This document shows, piece by piece, positions 1 through 7,252 of a stretch of DNA of 17,505 nucleotides (positions are counted from its first letter, which is position 1; each line of letters starts with the position of its first letter). The translations under genes were made by a program, and so were the position numbers. Source of the DNA: Bacillota bacterium (GTDB taxonomy: Bacteria > Bacillota > Clostridia > Lachnospirales > Lachnospiraceae); NCBI GenBank assembly GCA_023420935.1, contig JAEZUR010000170.1, positions 1 through 17,505 on the forward strand, written 5' to 3'. The notes under the pieces were generated by a model. That model saw only the letters and a list, made by a program, of their open reading frames with translations, did not search any database and had not been told where the DNA came from.

Positions 1-2
1 CA

Positions 3-30
3 AAAAAGATTGAAATTAACCAATCTTTTT
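3..30 (-). terminator. AT-rich hairpin, possible terminator after the C39-like gene
   Basis: A 10-bp perfect stem (AAAAAGATTG against CAATCTTTTT) closes an 8-nt loop and carries a run of T on either strand, so it could end transcription from either side. It lies about 85 nt after the stop codon of the peptidase gene at 115-744. The stem has only three G/C pairs, so it is weak as an intrinsic terminator. A gene ending just left of the window could equally own it. Confidence 0.5.
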
Positions 31-114
31 GTAAGCCCAGGTGCAACCATCTGGCATATATATTAAATTTAAGAATTATATCTCAATTTGGATTCGGAAG
101 GGTTGTATTTCGAT

Positions 115-744
115 TTACAATTGAGGCCTCACTAAACCACCGCCTAATTTGGACGTATGTAACCACTGTAAGAAATCGATTTGTTTTATTATTCCACCAT
201 CCAAAATATCAATCACTGCCGACTGATACTCTTCATAATAATCTAAAGCGATAATTGTAACCCAGTGCCAAGATTCTAATTCATATACAGTCCCATGCTC
301 TAGATTAAGAAAAGCCACAGGACTATCCTGTTCCAATGCATTAGAGATAAACGATATTACTTGTTGCGAGTCTGGTCTTAGTTTCTTGTTTTTAGGTATA
401 TCTAAAGATTCGGTTGTTATATTCAACTTTTTTTCTTTGACATAGCGATCAACCCCAACACATAACATATTTGTGGAAGAAATGCCACCCAAGGAAGGAG
501 TAACATAATCCCACACCTCAGACATTAAACTCAAGTACGATTCTCGTGTTACACTTTTCTTCTCCTCGTCCTTTAGTCCACTCCAATTAACATAATGAAT
601 TACATTGGCAACTGCAGATGGCCCACATCCAGCCATCCTCTGCCACCTTTTCTTATACCATTCTTGATTGCTACCATAATATATTTTTTGCGACAACTGA
701 TCTTTTATAGAAAAGCGATCTGTATTTTTGATTGAATATTTCAT
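115..744 (-). CDS. Stand-alone C39-like (papain-fold) cysteine peptidase
   Basis: A 209-residue protein with the signature of the peptidase C39-like fold. A Gly-Cys-Gly-Pro-Ser box places the likely nucleophile at Cys40. A Trp-His-Trp-Val box gives His160 before a hydrophobic strand, and Asp179 or Asp182 in an Ile-Asp-Ile-Leu-Asp-Gly-Gly stretch would complete the triad. No signal peptide, membrane helix or ABC-transporter domain is visible, so it is not a C39 bacteriocin exporter and appears cytoplasmic. The start is supported by GAGGTAA six bases or so upstream. It is transcribed alone, separated by 209 bp from the next gene. The fold and active site are read with fair confidence. The substrate is unknown, and a catalytically different member of the fold remains possible. 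Confidence 0.7.
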   Translation of the reverse strand: MKYSIKNTDRFSIKDQLSQKIYYGSNQEWYKKRWQRMAGCGPSAVANVIHYVNWSGLKDEEKKSVTRESYLSLMSEVWDYVTPSLGGISSTNMLCVGVDRYVKEKKLNITTESLDIPKNKKLRPDSQQVISFISNALEQDSPVAFLNLEHGTVYELESWHWVTIIALDYYEEYQSAVIDILDGGIIKQIDFLQWLHTSKLGGGLVRPQL

Positions 745-814
745 TTATTACCTCATTTCTACGCTACTTCAGCGCATATAAAGTTTGTGTGTTCAATATG
801 TATCTTGTCTTTAG

Positions 815-843
815 ATAATAATACACATTGATGAATACAGCAA
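815..843 (-). promoter_or_regulatory. Possible promoter of the C39-like gene
   Basis: On the minus strand a TTGCTG element is followed after 17 bp by TATTAT, about 70 bp before the start codon at 744. Both boxes are partial matches to the housekeeping consensus. The rest of the 745-953 gap holds only the terminator at 897-930 and AT-rich sequence. Confidence 0.35.
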
Positions 844-896
844 TCATAAACTTTTTAAATGAGAAAAATCTATATTTAAGTTCTAAATTAAACGTC

Positions 897-930
897 AAAA
901 AGAGGTTAATCCAATTAGATTAACCTCTTT
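897..930 (-). terminator. Strong intrinsic terminator of the thrS / DUF2752 transcript
   Basis: A 13-bp perfect stem (AAAGAGGTTAATC against GATTAACCTCTTT) with a 6-nt loop is followed on the minus strand by a TTTTT run. It sits 24 nt after the stop codon of the small membrane protein gene at 954-1232 and should end any transcript coming through thrS. Confidence 0.85.
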
Positions 931-953
931 ACCTATCGTTAAGATACTACGAA

Positions 954-1232
954 TTAATAACCATAAGAACTAAATGCATTTGCAAATATAGCCGCTAAAG
1001 AAGCTGAGAAAATCGCTCCTAATACGATACCAATCGCTGCAAAGATTAACATTGCACGGCAATAATTTTTTCTACTTGTGTTACCCTGTCCGAATCCCCA
1101 TACAAACATCATAACGATACCTACACAAGGTATTCCTAATACGATAATTGTAATAATCCATTCGCCTAAGCTCATTGGTTGTTCTAATTGAGAACCTGTT
1201 TGTGTACCATTCTGTAATTCATTGTTTTCCAT
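954..1232 (-). CDS. Small two-helix membrane protein, partner of DUF2752
   Basis: A 92-residue protein with a polar Asn/Gln-rich N-terminus (residues 1-22) and two hydrophobic helices at about 25-46 and 62-88. They are joined by a short loop, GlyAsnThrSerArgLysAsn, followed by Tyr-Cys-Arg-Ala. The pattern Met-Ser-Leu-Gly-Glu-Trp before helix 1 and Ile-Pro-Cys-Val-Gly-Ile within it is one I associate with small unnamed membrane proteins found beside DUF2752 genes. That association is from memory, not a search. The start has AGGAGT a few bases upstream. It follows the DUF2752 gene by 25 nt and precedes a strong terminator, so the two are very probably co-transcribed. Function is unknown. Confidence 0.75.
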   Translation of the reverse strand: MENNELQNGTQTGSQLEQPMSLGEWIITIIVLGIPCVGIVMMFVWGFGQGNTSRKNYCRAMLIFAAIGIVLGAIFSASLAAIFANAFSSYGY

Positions 1233-1257
1233 TATTTACTCCTCCTATGTATATTGT

Positions 1258-1695
1258 CTATGGTCTCTGTAATACTTCATGCAATATTACCATAATCCGA
1301 TGCAAATAATTATCCTGTCTATAAACCATTGGTTCCATATTTGGATAAAACATCTTCATTCGATAAATGTAAAATATTACAAAAATACCAATACATATTA
1401 TAACATAAGACTTTATAAAAAATCTATAATTATTTAATAGTTTTTTTATAATTGGATAACAAACAAAACCAAAAATAACCAGGATCAAAAGAGGATGCAT
1501 CTGATAAGATTCTCGAAAATGTCCAGTAATGAGTAGTTTTGTTGCTCGCGTTATGCCACAAGTAGGGCAGGGGATGCCAAATAATATCACACTAAAGCAA
1601 ACAGAATCAAATATAATATCAATTATAATTAATGAAATGATACTTAATACAGCACCTAGCCAATATTTCTTTGCTAATTGAATGATATCGTTCAA
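1258..1695 (-). CDS. DUF2752 family membrane protein
   Basis: A 145-residue protein with three hydrophobic segments (about 11-40, 64-83 and 93-111) and the DUF2752 hallmark Pro-Cys-Pro-Thr-Cys-Gly-Ile-Thr-Arg-Ala at residues 42-51. Cys43 and Cys46 could bind metal or form a disulfide. The start codon is TTG, preceded by a G-rich AGGTGGTGGGGGA stretch; no in-frame ATG lies near the N-terminus. It begins 58 nt after the thrS stop with no terminator between, so it may be read through from thrS as well as from a promoter of its own. The family has no established biochemical role. Confidence 0.8.
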   Translation of the reverse strand: MNDIIQLAKKYWLGAVLSIISLIIIDIIFDSVCFSVILFGIPCPTCGITRATKLLITGHFRESYQMHPLLILVIFGFVCYPIIKKLLNNYRFFIKSYVIICIGIFVIFYIYRMKMFYPNMEPMVYRQDNYLHRIMVILHEVLQRP

Positions 1696-1753
1696 TCCCC
1701 CACCACCTACATTTTTGTAGTATATATTTTATATTTTTATACCTTCTTCAAAT

Positions 1754-3712
1754 CTATTTCTCTTCAACAACTTCAACTTTACGAATTTCTCTGGTACGAA
1801 TTTCTTTACAGATCTCATCTACAAATGTGTCTAATGATTTCTGACCTTCATCTCCAAGATAACGGCTTCTTACAGATACCAATCCCTCTTCTGCTTCTTT
1901 CTGACCTACAACTAACATATAAGGAACTCGATCCAATCTAGTTTCACGGATCTTATAACCAATCTTTTCAGCGCGTTCATCCACGGTACATTTTACGCCA
2001 TTGTTCTTTAACGCGTCTGCTACTTTCTCTGCATAATCATGATACTTTTCAGAGATTGGTAACACTCTTACTTGTTCTGGACATAACCAAGTTGGGAATA
2101 AACCAGCATATTTCTCAACTAACCAGGCTAGTGTTCTTTCATAACATCCCATGCTAGTTCTATGGATAATGTAAGGACGAACCTTATCTCCATTTTGATC
2201 CACATAATACATATCAAATTGTTCTGCAATCAGAGCATCCCATTGAATGGTAATCATAGTATCTTCTTTACCATAGACATTTTTTGCCTGAATATCTACT
2301 TTTGGTCCATAGAAAGCTGCTTCTCCGTCGGCTTCTGTAAATGTAATATCTAAATCTTGTAATACCTTACGGATTCTGCCCTGTGTCTCTTCCCAAACTT
2401 CTTCTGTACCAATATATTTTTCTTTATTGTTCGGATCCCATTTGGACAGACGATATGTTACATCTTCTTCAACACCTAATGTTTTTAGGCAATATCTTGC
2501 AAGATCCAGACATCCTTTAAATTCTTCATCCATCTGATCTGGTCTTACAATTAAATGACCTTCAGAAATAGTAAACTGACGTACGCGTGTTAGTCCATGC
2601 ATTTCTCCAGAATCTTCATTACGGAATAATGTTGAAGTCTCACCATAACGGATTGGAAGATCACGATAAGATTTCTGGCTTGCTTTATATACATAATACT
2701 GGAATGGGCAAGTCATCGGACGAAGTGCAAATACTTCTTTGTCTTTTTCTTCGTCTCCTAATACAAACATACCTTCCTTGTAATGATCCCAATGTCCAGA
2801 GATTTTGTATAAATCACTTTTCGCCATTAATGGAGTTTTGGTTCTTACATAACCTCTTTTTTCTTCTTCGTCTTCAATCCATCTCTGTAACGTCTGGATC
2901 ATAGAAGCGCCCTTTGGCATAAGAAGTGGAAGTCCCTGACCAATAACATCCACAGTTGTGAATAATTCCATTTCACGTCCTAATTTATTGTGGTCGCGTT
3001 TCTTAATATCTTCCAGATGTTCTAGATATTCATCCAGTTCTGCCTTTTTAGTAAATGCGCTTCCATATACTCTAGTAAGCATTTTATTCTTCTCGCTACC
3101 TCTCCAGTAAGCTCCAGAAGCAGAGATTAATTTTACAGCTTTAATTGCTTTTGTGCTCATTAAATGAGGTCCAGCGCAAAGGTCAACAAAATCACCCTGA
3201 CGATAGAAGGAAAGTTCTGCATCTTCTGGAAGATCATTAATTAACTCTACTTTATATGGCTCTCCTTTGTCTTCCATAAGCTTTATTGCTTCTGCTCTTG
3301 GTAAAGTAAAGCGCTCTAATTCTGCACCTTCTTTGATGATTTTCTTCATCTCTGCTTCCAGTTTATCTAAGTCATCTCTGCCAAATGGTTCACAGTCAAA
3401 ATCGTAATAGAATCCAGTATCAATAGAAGGACCAATTGCTAATTTAGCATTTGGGTATAAGCGTTTTACTGCTTCTGCTAGTACATGAGAAGTAGTATGA
3501 CGATATGCTGCTTTACCAGCATCATCGTTAAAGGTTAAAATATTTAGTTCACAATCTTTATCTACAACAGTTCTAAGATCAACTGTCTCTCCGTTAATTT
3601 CTCCTGCACAAGCCATTCTTGCTAAGCCTTCACTGATATCGGCTGCAATTTCATATACAGACATAGCACCTGCATATTCTTTTGATGATCCATCTTTTAA
3701 TGTAATCTTCAT
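1754..3712 (-). CDS. thrS: Threonyl-tRNA synthetase
   Basis: A full-length class II synthetase of 652 residues that charges tRNA-Thr with threonine in the cytoplasm. In order it shows an N-terminal TGS domain (about 1-62), the editing domain with His72, His76, Cys179 and His183 in the expected HxxxH and CxxxH boxes, the catalytic core (about 245-540) and an anticodon-binding domain (about 545-640). Motif 2 is visible as Leu-Phe-Arg-Asn-Glu-Asp. The zinc ligands that select threonine are Cys335, His386 and His517. AGGAG seven bases upstream fixes the start. Expression should depend on uncharged tRNA-Thr through the T-box upstream. The leader between the T-box terminator and the start is unusually long, about 280 nt, and carries a large hairpin element. 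Confidence 0.97.
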   Translation of the reverse strand: MKITLKDGSSKEYAGAMSVYEIAADISEGLARMACAGEINGETVDLRTVVDKDCELNILTFNDDAGKAAYRHTTSHVLAEAVKRLYPNAKLAIGPSIDTGFYYDFDCEPFGRDDLDKLEAEMKKIIKEGAELERFTLPRAEAIKLMEDKGEPYKVELINDLPEDAELSFYRQGDFVDLCAGPHLMSTKAIKAVKLISASGAYWRGSEKNKMLTRVYGSAFTKKAELDEYLEHLEDIKKRDHNKLGREMELFTTVDVIGQGLPLLMPKGASMIQTLQRWIEDEEEKRGYVRTKTPLMAKSDLYKISGHWDHYKEGMFVLGDEEKDKEVFALRPMTCPFQYYVYKASQKSYRDLPIRYGETSTLFRNEDSGEMHGLTRVRQFTISEGHLIVRPDQMDEEFKGCLDLARYCLKTLGVEEDVTYRLSKWDPNNKEKYIGTEEVWEETQGRIRKVLQDLDITFTEADGEAAFYGPKVDIQAKNVYGKEDTMITIQWDALIAEQFDMYYVDQNGDKVRPYIIHRTSMGCYERTLAWLVEKYAGLFPTWLCPEQVRVLPISEKYHDYAEKVADALKNNGVKCTVDERAEKIGYKIRETRLDRVPYMLVVGQKEAEEGLVSVRSRYLGDEGQKSLDTFVDEICKEIRTREIRKVEVVEEK

Positions 3713-3753
3713 TTTAGTTCTCCTTTCAAATAATACATATGTGATTTAGTTGA

Positions 3754-3882
3754 CGCGAAATACGGTAGGTTGTGTATTTACAATACTTCTGAAACAATTA
3801 CTCCTCTTCAACGCTTTGCTTAGCTTCCGTTCCGTAATTGTTTCAGAAGTATTGTAAATGTTTAGGTTAACGATATTTCGCG
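3754..3882. repeat. Long-hairpin element A (thrS leader)
   Basis: The core is a perfect 25-bp inverted repeat (3777-3801 with 3834-3858) around a 32-nt loop. A second pair, CGCGAAATA at 3754-3762 and TATTTCGCG at 3874-3882, encloses it and can be extended by a CG/CG step with one bulged base. Between the helices lie 14 nt on the left and, on the right, tgtt followed by TAGGTTAACGAT (3863-3874). That 12-mer occupies the same place in elements B and C. No T-run follows either side, so it is not a simple terminator. It lies 41 nt before the thrS start codon and would be carried in the thrS mRNA, read as the complement of the motif strand. The structure is directly visible; its role is unknown. 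Confidence 0.85.
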
Positions 3883-3944
3883 ATTTACTGTGTCGGCTAC
3901 ATAGGTATTTCTTATTTGGTGTAGTCGGTTTAGTGTTTGGTGTT

Positions 3945-3985
3945 GATAGATTTTGATTTTGATAACTTGTTATCTAGAATCTATC
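3945..3985 (-). other. Small stem-loop after the T-box terminator
   Basis: GATAGATT (3945-3952) pairs with AATCTATC (3978-3985), and inside it GATAA pairs with TTATC around a 4-nt loop. It lies just downstream of the T-box terminator, in read-through thrS mRNA. The remainder of 3883-3992 shows no gene and no other structure I can support. Confidence 0.45.
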
Positions 3986-3992
3986 GTAGGAT

Positions 3993-4044
3993 AAAAGAAA
4001 GCCCGTCTCTTTCGAACTTTCTTAGTGTTCGAAAGGGACGAGCT
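3993..4044 (-). terminator. T-box transcription terminator
   Basis: The left arm at 4000-4017 pairs with 4027-4044 over 18 positions with one mismatch and one G-U pair, around a 9-nt loop. On the minus strand it is followed by TTCTTTT. The promoter-proximal half (CGTCCCT on the minus strand) is also the partner that the AGGG of the T-box sequence needs for the antiterminator, so the two folds are mutually exclusive. Confidence 0.93.
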
Positions 4045-4238
4045 ATTATATACTCGCGGTTCCACCCTTATTGGTACATGGTCATTGACCATACCCTGCT
4101 TCATTTGATTGTAACGTAATCAACGGACCGGATTGGGGTCACTCGGAGGTAGTTTTCAGACGTTTCTTAATGAGGCATTTCCAGCTTATCATGTCTCTCT
4201 CTGTAATATTCCGCGTCTTACTCTTCTCGTCATCGTTT
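3993..4238 (-). promoter_or_regulatory. T-box riboswitch controlling thrS, specifier ACU
   Basis: The minus strand carries the T-box core AGGGTGGAACCGCG at 4055-4068, directly before the terminator. About 85 nt upstream, Stem I is recognisable: an AGAAGAGTA loop-E strand, a helix AGACG/CGTCT, then GAAA, then the specifier triplet ACU (4151-4153) followed by A. This arrangement matches the well-studied glyQS leader, where GAAA precedes the GGC specifier. ACU is a threonine codon, which agrees with thrS downstream. Uncharged tRNA-Thr bound at the specifier and through its 3' end to the T-box would stabilise the antiterminator. The start near 4238 is inferred from the promoter. Confidence 0.95.
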
Positions 4239-4244
4239 TTCTTA

Positions 4245-4272
4245 ATTATAGCATGGTGTATATTTTTGTCAA
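4245..4272 (-). promoter_or_regulatory. Consensus sigma-A type promoter of the thrS T-box leader
   Basis: On the minus strand TTGACA (4267-4272) and TATAAT (4245-4250) are both perfect consensus hexamers, separated by 16 bp. The -35 box lies only 36 nt after the stop codon of the MgtC-like gene, and I see no terminator between them. Confidence 0.92.
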
Positions 4273-4308
4273 GGGTTAGAATTTCCAGTAAACATTAATT
4301 ACTCTCTT

Positions 4309-5004
4309 TTAATTTATCTCTTCTACTAGTACAACTTCTTTGATGGCTCCTACAAGAGAAATTAATTTATGATGGTCGTTTTTTTCCTTTTGCATAATAG
4401 AGATGAAGATTCCAATATCGTCATTATCATTTTTTGTTTTTAGAATTTCTACATTCGTGATTACAATATTATTCTTATGAATACTATCTAATACCTGCGC
4501 AATACCTTTGACAGAATCCAATTCCACATACAACTCCACAATACGGGTATTTCCCATTACATAATCATCAAAACGTTGAAGTAGCGTCATACTTCCTAAT
4601 ATTGCGATACAACCAATCAGTGCACCTTCATAAAAACCTATACCAATTGCAAGCCCCATACATGCAGACGCCCATAATCCAGCTGCTGTGGTCAATCCTT
4701 TTACTTGTTGCTTACTTGTAATTAATATGGTTCCAGCTCCTAAGAAACCGATTCCACTGACAACCTGCGCTCCCATTCTAGTTGGATCACTACTATAGTG
4801 AAGTACATCACTTACATATTGACTTGTTATCATAACTAATGCTGACCCAATGCAAACTAAAATATGTGTTCGTAGTCCTGCAGGCCTTCTCTTTTTCCCA
4901 CGATCGTACCCAATTACGCCACCAAATAATACAGCTAACACTAATCGCAGCGTGATAGATAGGGCATTTATTTCTTGTATTTTGACAATCATTATTTCAA
5001 TCAT
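4309..5004 (-). CDS. MgtC/SapB family membrane protein
   Basis: A 231-residue protein. The N-terminal 145 residues form the MgtC membrane domain: a Gly-Gly-Val-Ile-Gly-Tyr-Asp-Arg-Gly box after helix 1, a basic KKRRPAGLRTH segment, and the conserved Ile-Gly-Phe-Leu-Gly-Ala-Gly-Thr-Ile and Leu-Thr-Thr-Ala-Ala-Gly-Leu-Trp-Ala-Ser boxes. About five hydrophobic helices are visible. Residues 155-231 form a soluble tail with the beta-alpha-beta pattern of an ACT-like domain. Family members are linked to growth in low magnesium and to control of membrane ATP synthase; in this organism the role is inferred only. GGAGGAATCAG places the start at the first Met. It is the last gene of the minus-strand cluster that begins at 9214. 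Confidence 0.88.
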   Translation of the reverse strand: MIEIMIVKIQEINALSITLRLVLAVLFGGVIGYDRGKKRRPAGLRTHILVCIGSALVMITSQYVSDVLHYSSDPTRMGAQVVSGIGFLGAGTILITSKQQVKGLTTAAGLWASACMGLAIGIGFYEGALIGCIAILGSMTLLQRFDDYVMGNTRIVELYVELDSVKGIAQVLDSIHKNNIVITNVEILKTKNDNDDIGIFISIMQKEKNDHHKLISLVGAIKEVVLVEEIN

Positions 5005-5046
5005 CTGATTCCTCCTTCTCTGTTATAAGGAACCCCCCAAATATTT

Positions 5047-5871
5047 TTATGCTTTAAAAAAACTATGTAAAAACCATGCTTTTGAAAAGGTTGCATTAAA
5101 CGCTTCATCTTCCTTATCGTAATCTATTACAACTGCTTTGTAAACCTTTGTTAAACTTTTATAATAATGACTGGTCCAATATACAAGATTGAGCAGTACC
5201 AATATTCCAGTAATTATAAATCCCCTAATTTCATAACCACATATTGTTAATATCCCAATACCAAGCACTAACGAGCTCATCAATACCTGTACTTCATATA
5301 AAATTGTTTCGGCACTATTGATAATTTTCTTTAAACTTTTCCATGTATTGACCTTGATATTTTTATATGTTTGGTCTGCTTCTTTCTTATAATCTAAAAC
5401 AGATGGTGCATTCAATTCCATTGTTTGATAAAAGATTCTTTGCACTACTTTTTTAGATATTTCCTTTTTCTTAAAGATATATAACTGGGTAATCGTCCGA
5501 ACCGTAATCCAATATACTTCTTTATAGATTCGGTAGCGTACCACTACCTTAGCAAGCATACTTCCCAAAATATACAATGCAAAAAATGCTCCGGCAGTTG
5601 TGCCCTTATCAAAGTTTTTGTCCAAAATTGCAGGAATTACAAAACTGCAAATCGCAATGTAAAATGCAATAATCTGATCTCTTTTTGACTGTTGAAGCCC
5701 TAGCTCGGTAACACAAGTTTCATATGTCTTCTCAAGTCTTAGATCTTTTTCTTCTTCATATAGATCATCTGTAATTTTATATGACTTATATAAATTTAGT
5801 TTCTCATCATTACTTGCATTATTTTCTACGTATCCCTTATTATTATGCTTATTCCCCTCTTTATGTGACAT
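5047..5871 (-). CDS. Unrecognised four-helix membrane protein
   Basis: I do not recognise the family. With the start at 5871 the protein has 274 residues. A charged Lys/Asn/Glu-rich N-terminal tail leads to a helix pair (about residues 66-83 and 92-110). A polar, lysine-rich middle stretch of some 85 residues follows, then a second helix pair (about 196-213 and 217-234) and a short tail. An in-frame ATG at 5892 exists but has no ribosome binding site. GGAGG at 5880-5884 lies 8 nt before the ATG at 5871, so the shorter form is preferred. It starts within 30 nt of the inositol monophosphatase-family stop codon and ends 42 nt before the mgtC-like gene, consistent with an operon. The architecture recalls SLATT-type two-plus-two membrane proteins, but I cannot support that assignment. 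Confidence 0.7.
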   Translation of the reverse strand: MSHKEGNKHNNKGYVENNASNDEKLNLYKSYKITDDLYEEEKDLRLEKTYETCVTELGLQQSKRDQIIAFYIAICSFVIPAILDKNFDKGTTAGAFFALYILGSMLAKVVVRYRIYKEVYWITVRTITQLYIFKKKEISKKVVQRIFYQTMELNAPSVLDYKKEADQTYKNIKVNTWKSLKKIINSAETILYEVQVLMSSLVLGIGILTICGYEIRGFIITGILVLLNLVYWTSHYYKSLTKVYKAVVIDYDKEDEAFNATFSKAWFLHSFFKA

Positions 5872-5897
5872 CCCTTTATCCTCCGTATTCATAAAAT

Positions 5898-6683
5898 TTA
5901 TTCTGTATATGGTATTACAGGAATTTCTTTTATAACTACTTGTTTTAAATATTCATAATTTTCTTTGGTATTTGCACAAATAAGAGGTATCGGACGGTTA
6001 AACACGGTTTCTTCAAATTCTATAGTACCCACATAACCGCCAGCTTCTTTTATGATAATCTCAGAAGCAGCAAAGTCCCATGGGAATACTCGCATTTCAA
6101 AATATAAGTCAGCTCTACCACAAGATAAATAAACCAGTTCTAAGGCTGCTGATCCCATACGTCTGATATCTTCACACTCTTCATATATTTTCTCAATAAT
6201 ATTAAAACATGCTTTTGCATGATCCTTATTATACAAACTCATGGCAGTACAAAAAATGGAATGCTCTATATCGCGGTCAGAAACTGATATGGGCTCTCCA
6301 TTTAAAAAAGCACCTTTTCCCTCCTCAGCATAAAACATTTCATCACGGTAGGGATTATATACAACACCAAGAATCGGTCTTTTGTCCTTAACCAGACCAA
6401 CGGCTATTGCACTAAAACCCATATCACGTATAAAATTGGCTGTCCCATCAATTGGATCTACAATCCATTGAAGAGATTTCTCATATTCATTTTTATCACT
6501 TTCTTCTCCAACGAATCCACAATTGTCAATGAGAGGAGTAAGGTGTTCCTTTAAGAATTTCTGCACTGATAGATCAACAGATGTTACATTATTTGCTGCC
6601 GTACCTTTGGATGCTACACTAAAATCTCTATTCTTTAATAAATGACTGGCTTCACGAACAATGTCAATTACCTTATTTATCAT
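5898..6683 (-). CDS. suhB: Inositol monophosphatase family protein (SuhB-like)
   Basis: A 261-residue Mg-dependent phosphatase of the inositol monophosphatase superfamily. Metal-site motifs are intact: Gly-Glu-Glu-Ser at 59-62, Asp-Pro-Ile-Asp-Gly-Thr at 76-81, and Pro-Trp-Asp-Phe-Ala-Ala at 201-206 with Asp203. The length matches the family. Members hydrolyse inositol-1-phosphate, 3'-phosphoadenosine 5'-phosphate or sugar phosphates, and sequence alone does not separate these here. AAAGG seven bases before the ATG supports the start. It sits between a GNAT gene and a membrane protein in a cluster with a glycosyltransferase, so a sugar- or inositol-lipid role is possible but unproven. The suhB symbol is used in the broad sense. 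Confidence 0.88.
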   Translation of the reverse strand: MINKVIDIVREASHLLKNRDFSVASKGTAANNVTSVDLSVQKFLKEHLTPLIDNCGFVGEESDKNEYEKSLQWIVDPIDGTANFIRDMGFSAIAVGLVKDKRPILGVVYNPYRDEMFYAEEGKGAFLNGEPISVSDRDIEHSIFCTAMSLYNKDHAKACFNIIEKIYEECEDIRRMGSAALELVYLSCGRADLYFEMRVFPWDFAASEIIIKEAGGYVGTIEFEETVFNRPIPLICANTKENYEYLKQVVIKEIPVIPYTE

Positions 6684-6734
6684 GTTACAACCTTTCTAGA
6701 ATAGTATAACCATTCTATTTTATCCTTACGTATA

Positions 6735-7232
6735 CTATAACCGTTTCTCCATAATATAATCATCCATTACAAAGCCATTCCCAATATCGGACACTTGCGT
6801 ACGTATTGTTTCAAAGCCTTTTTTCTCATATACCTTGATGGTATTATCGTTAAAACGATTAACAGTTAACCAAATGGTATTCCAACCCATCCCTAAGCAT
6901 AAGCCTTCTAGAAATTCGAATGTCCGACTGGCATAACCTTTTCCTCGATATTCTTTCAGAAGATATAGTTTACTTAAAAATAGCTTATCCCCATCTGGCT
7001 TTATTCCGGTATATCCTATGCATACTCCATTTAAATCTAGCAAGAAATATTGGTAGCTCTGATTTTCTATTTGATCGGTAATTGCAGGTTCGGACTGAAA
7101 TTTATCTACCATATAATCAATCTGATCCATGCTTAATATACTTATAAAGTGTTCATGCCAAACTTGATTGGCTATCACTGCCAGATGCGAAATCTGCTCC
7201 TTGTTTATCACAGGTATATATGATAAAGCCAT
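6735..7232 (-). CDS. GNAT family N-acetyltransferase
   Basis: A 165-residue protein of typical GNAT length. Motif A, the acetyl-CoA pyrophosphate loop, reads Arg-Gly-Lys-Gly-Tyr-Ala at 96-101, after the strand Leu-Phe-Leu-Ser-Lys-Leu-Tyr-Leu. A later Asn-x-x-x-Ile-Lys-Val-Tyr-Glu-Lys-Lys-Gly-Phe segment is the usual motif B helix and strand. The acceptor substrate cannot be told; small molecules and protein N-termini are both possible. It follows the ydcF-like gene by 20 nt and precedes the phosphatase by 51 nt, so it is probably co-transcribed with them. Confidence 0.85.
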   Translation of the reverse strand: MALSYIPVINKEQISHLAVIANQVWHEHFISILSMDQIDYMVDKFQSEPAITDQIENQSYQYFLLDLNGVCIGYTGIKPDGDKLFLSKLYLLKEYRGKGYASRTFEFLEGLCLGMGWNTIWLTVNRFNDNTIKVYEKKGFETIRTQVSDIGNGFVMDDYIMEKRL

Positions 7233-7252
7233 TCCCTCTACCTACTTTCCTT

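Noticed and set aside
931..945. ATCGTTAAG next to the terminator at 897-930, resembling the shared hairpin motif
   Set aside because: It matches the core only partly, points in the opposite direction and lies beside a normal terminator with a U-tract.
3742..3887. GATTTA repeats on both sides of element A as a target-site duplication
   Set aside because: The two copies are only 6 nt of AT-rich sequence and sit at different distances from the outer helix, so a duplication cannot be claimed.
3937..4119. A 60-codon plus-strand open frame
   Set aside because: It runs antisense through the T-box and its terminator, and its residues simply translate those conserved RNA elements.
6684..6734. Two GGTTATA-like direct repeats and a TAGAAT/ATTCTA stem between the GNAT and phosphatase genes
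   Set aside because: One repeat lies in the end of the GNAT coding sequence, the stem is only 6 bp and AT-rich, and no U-tract or promoter pair goes with it.
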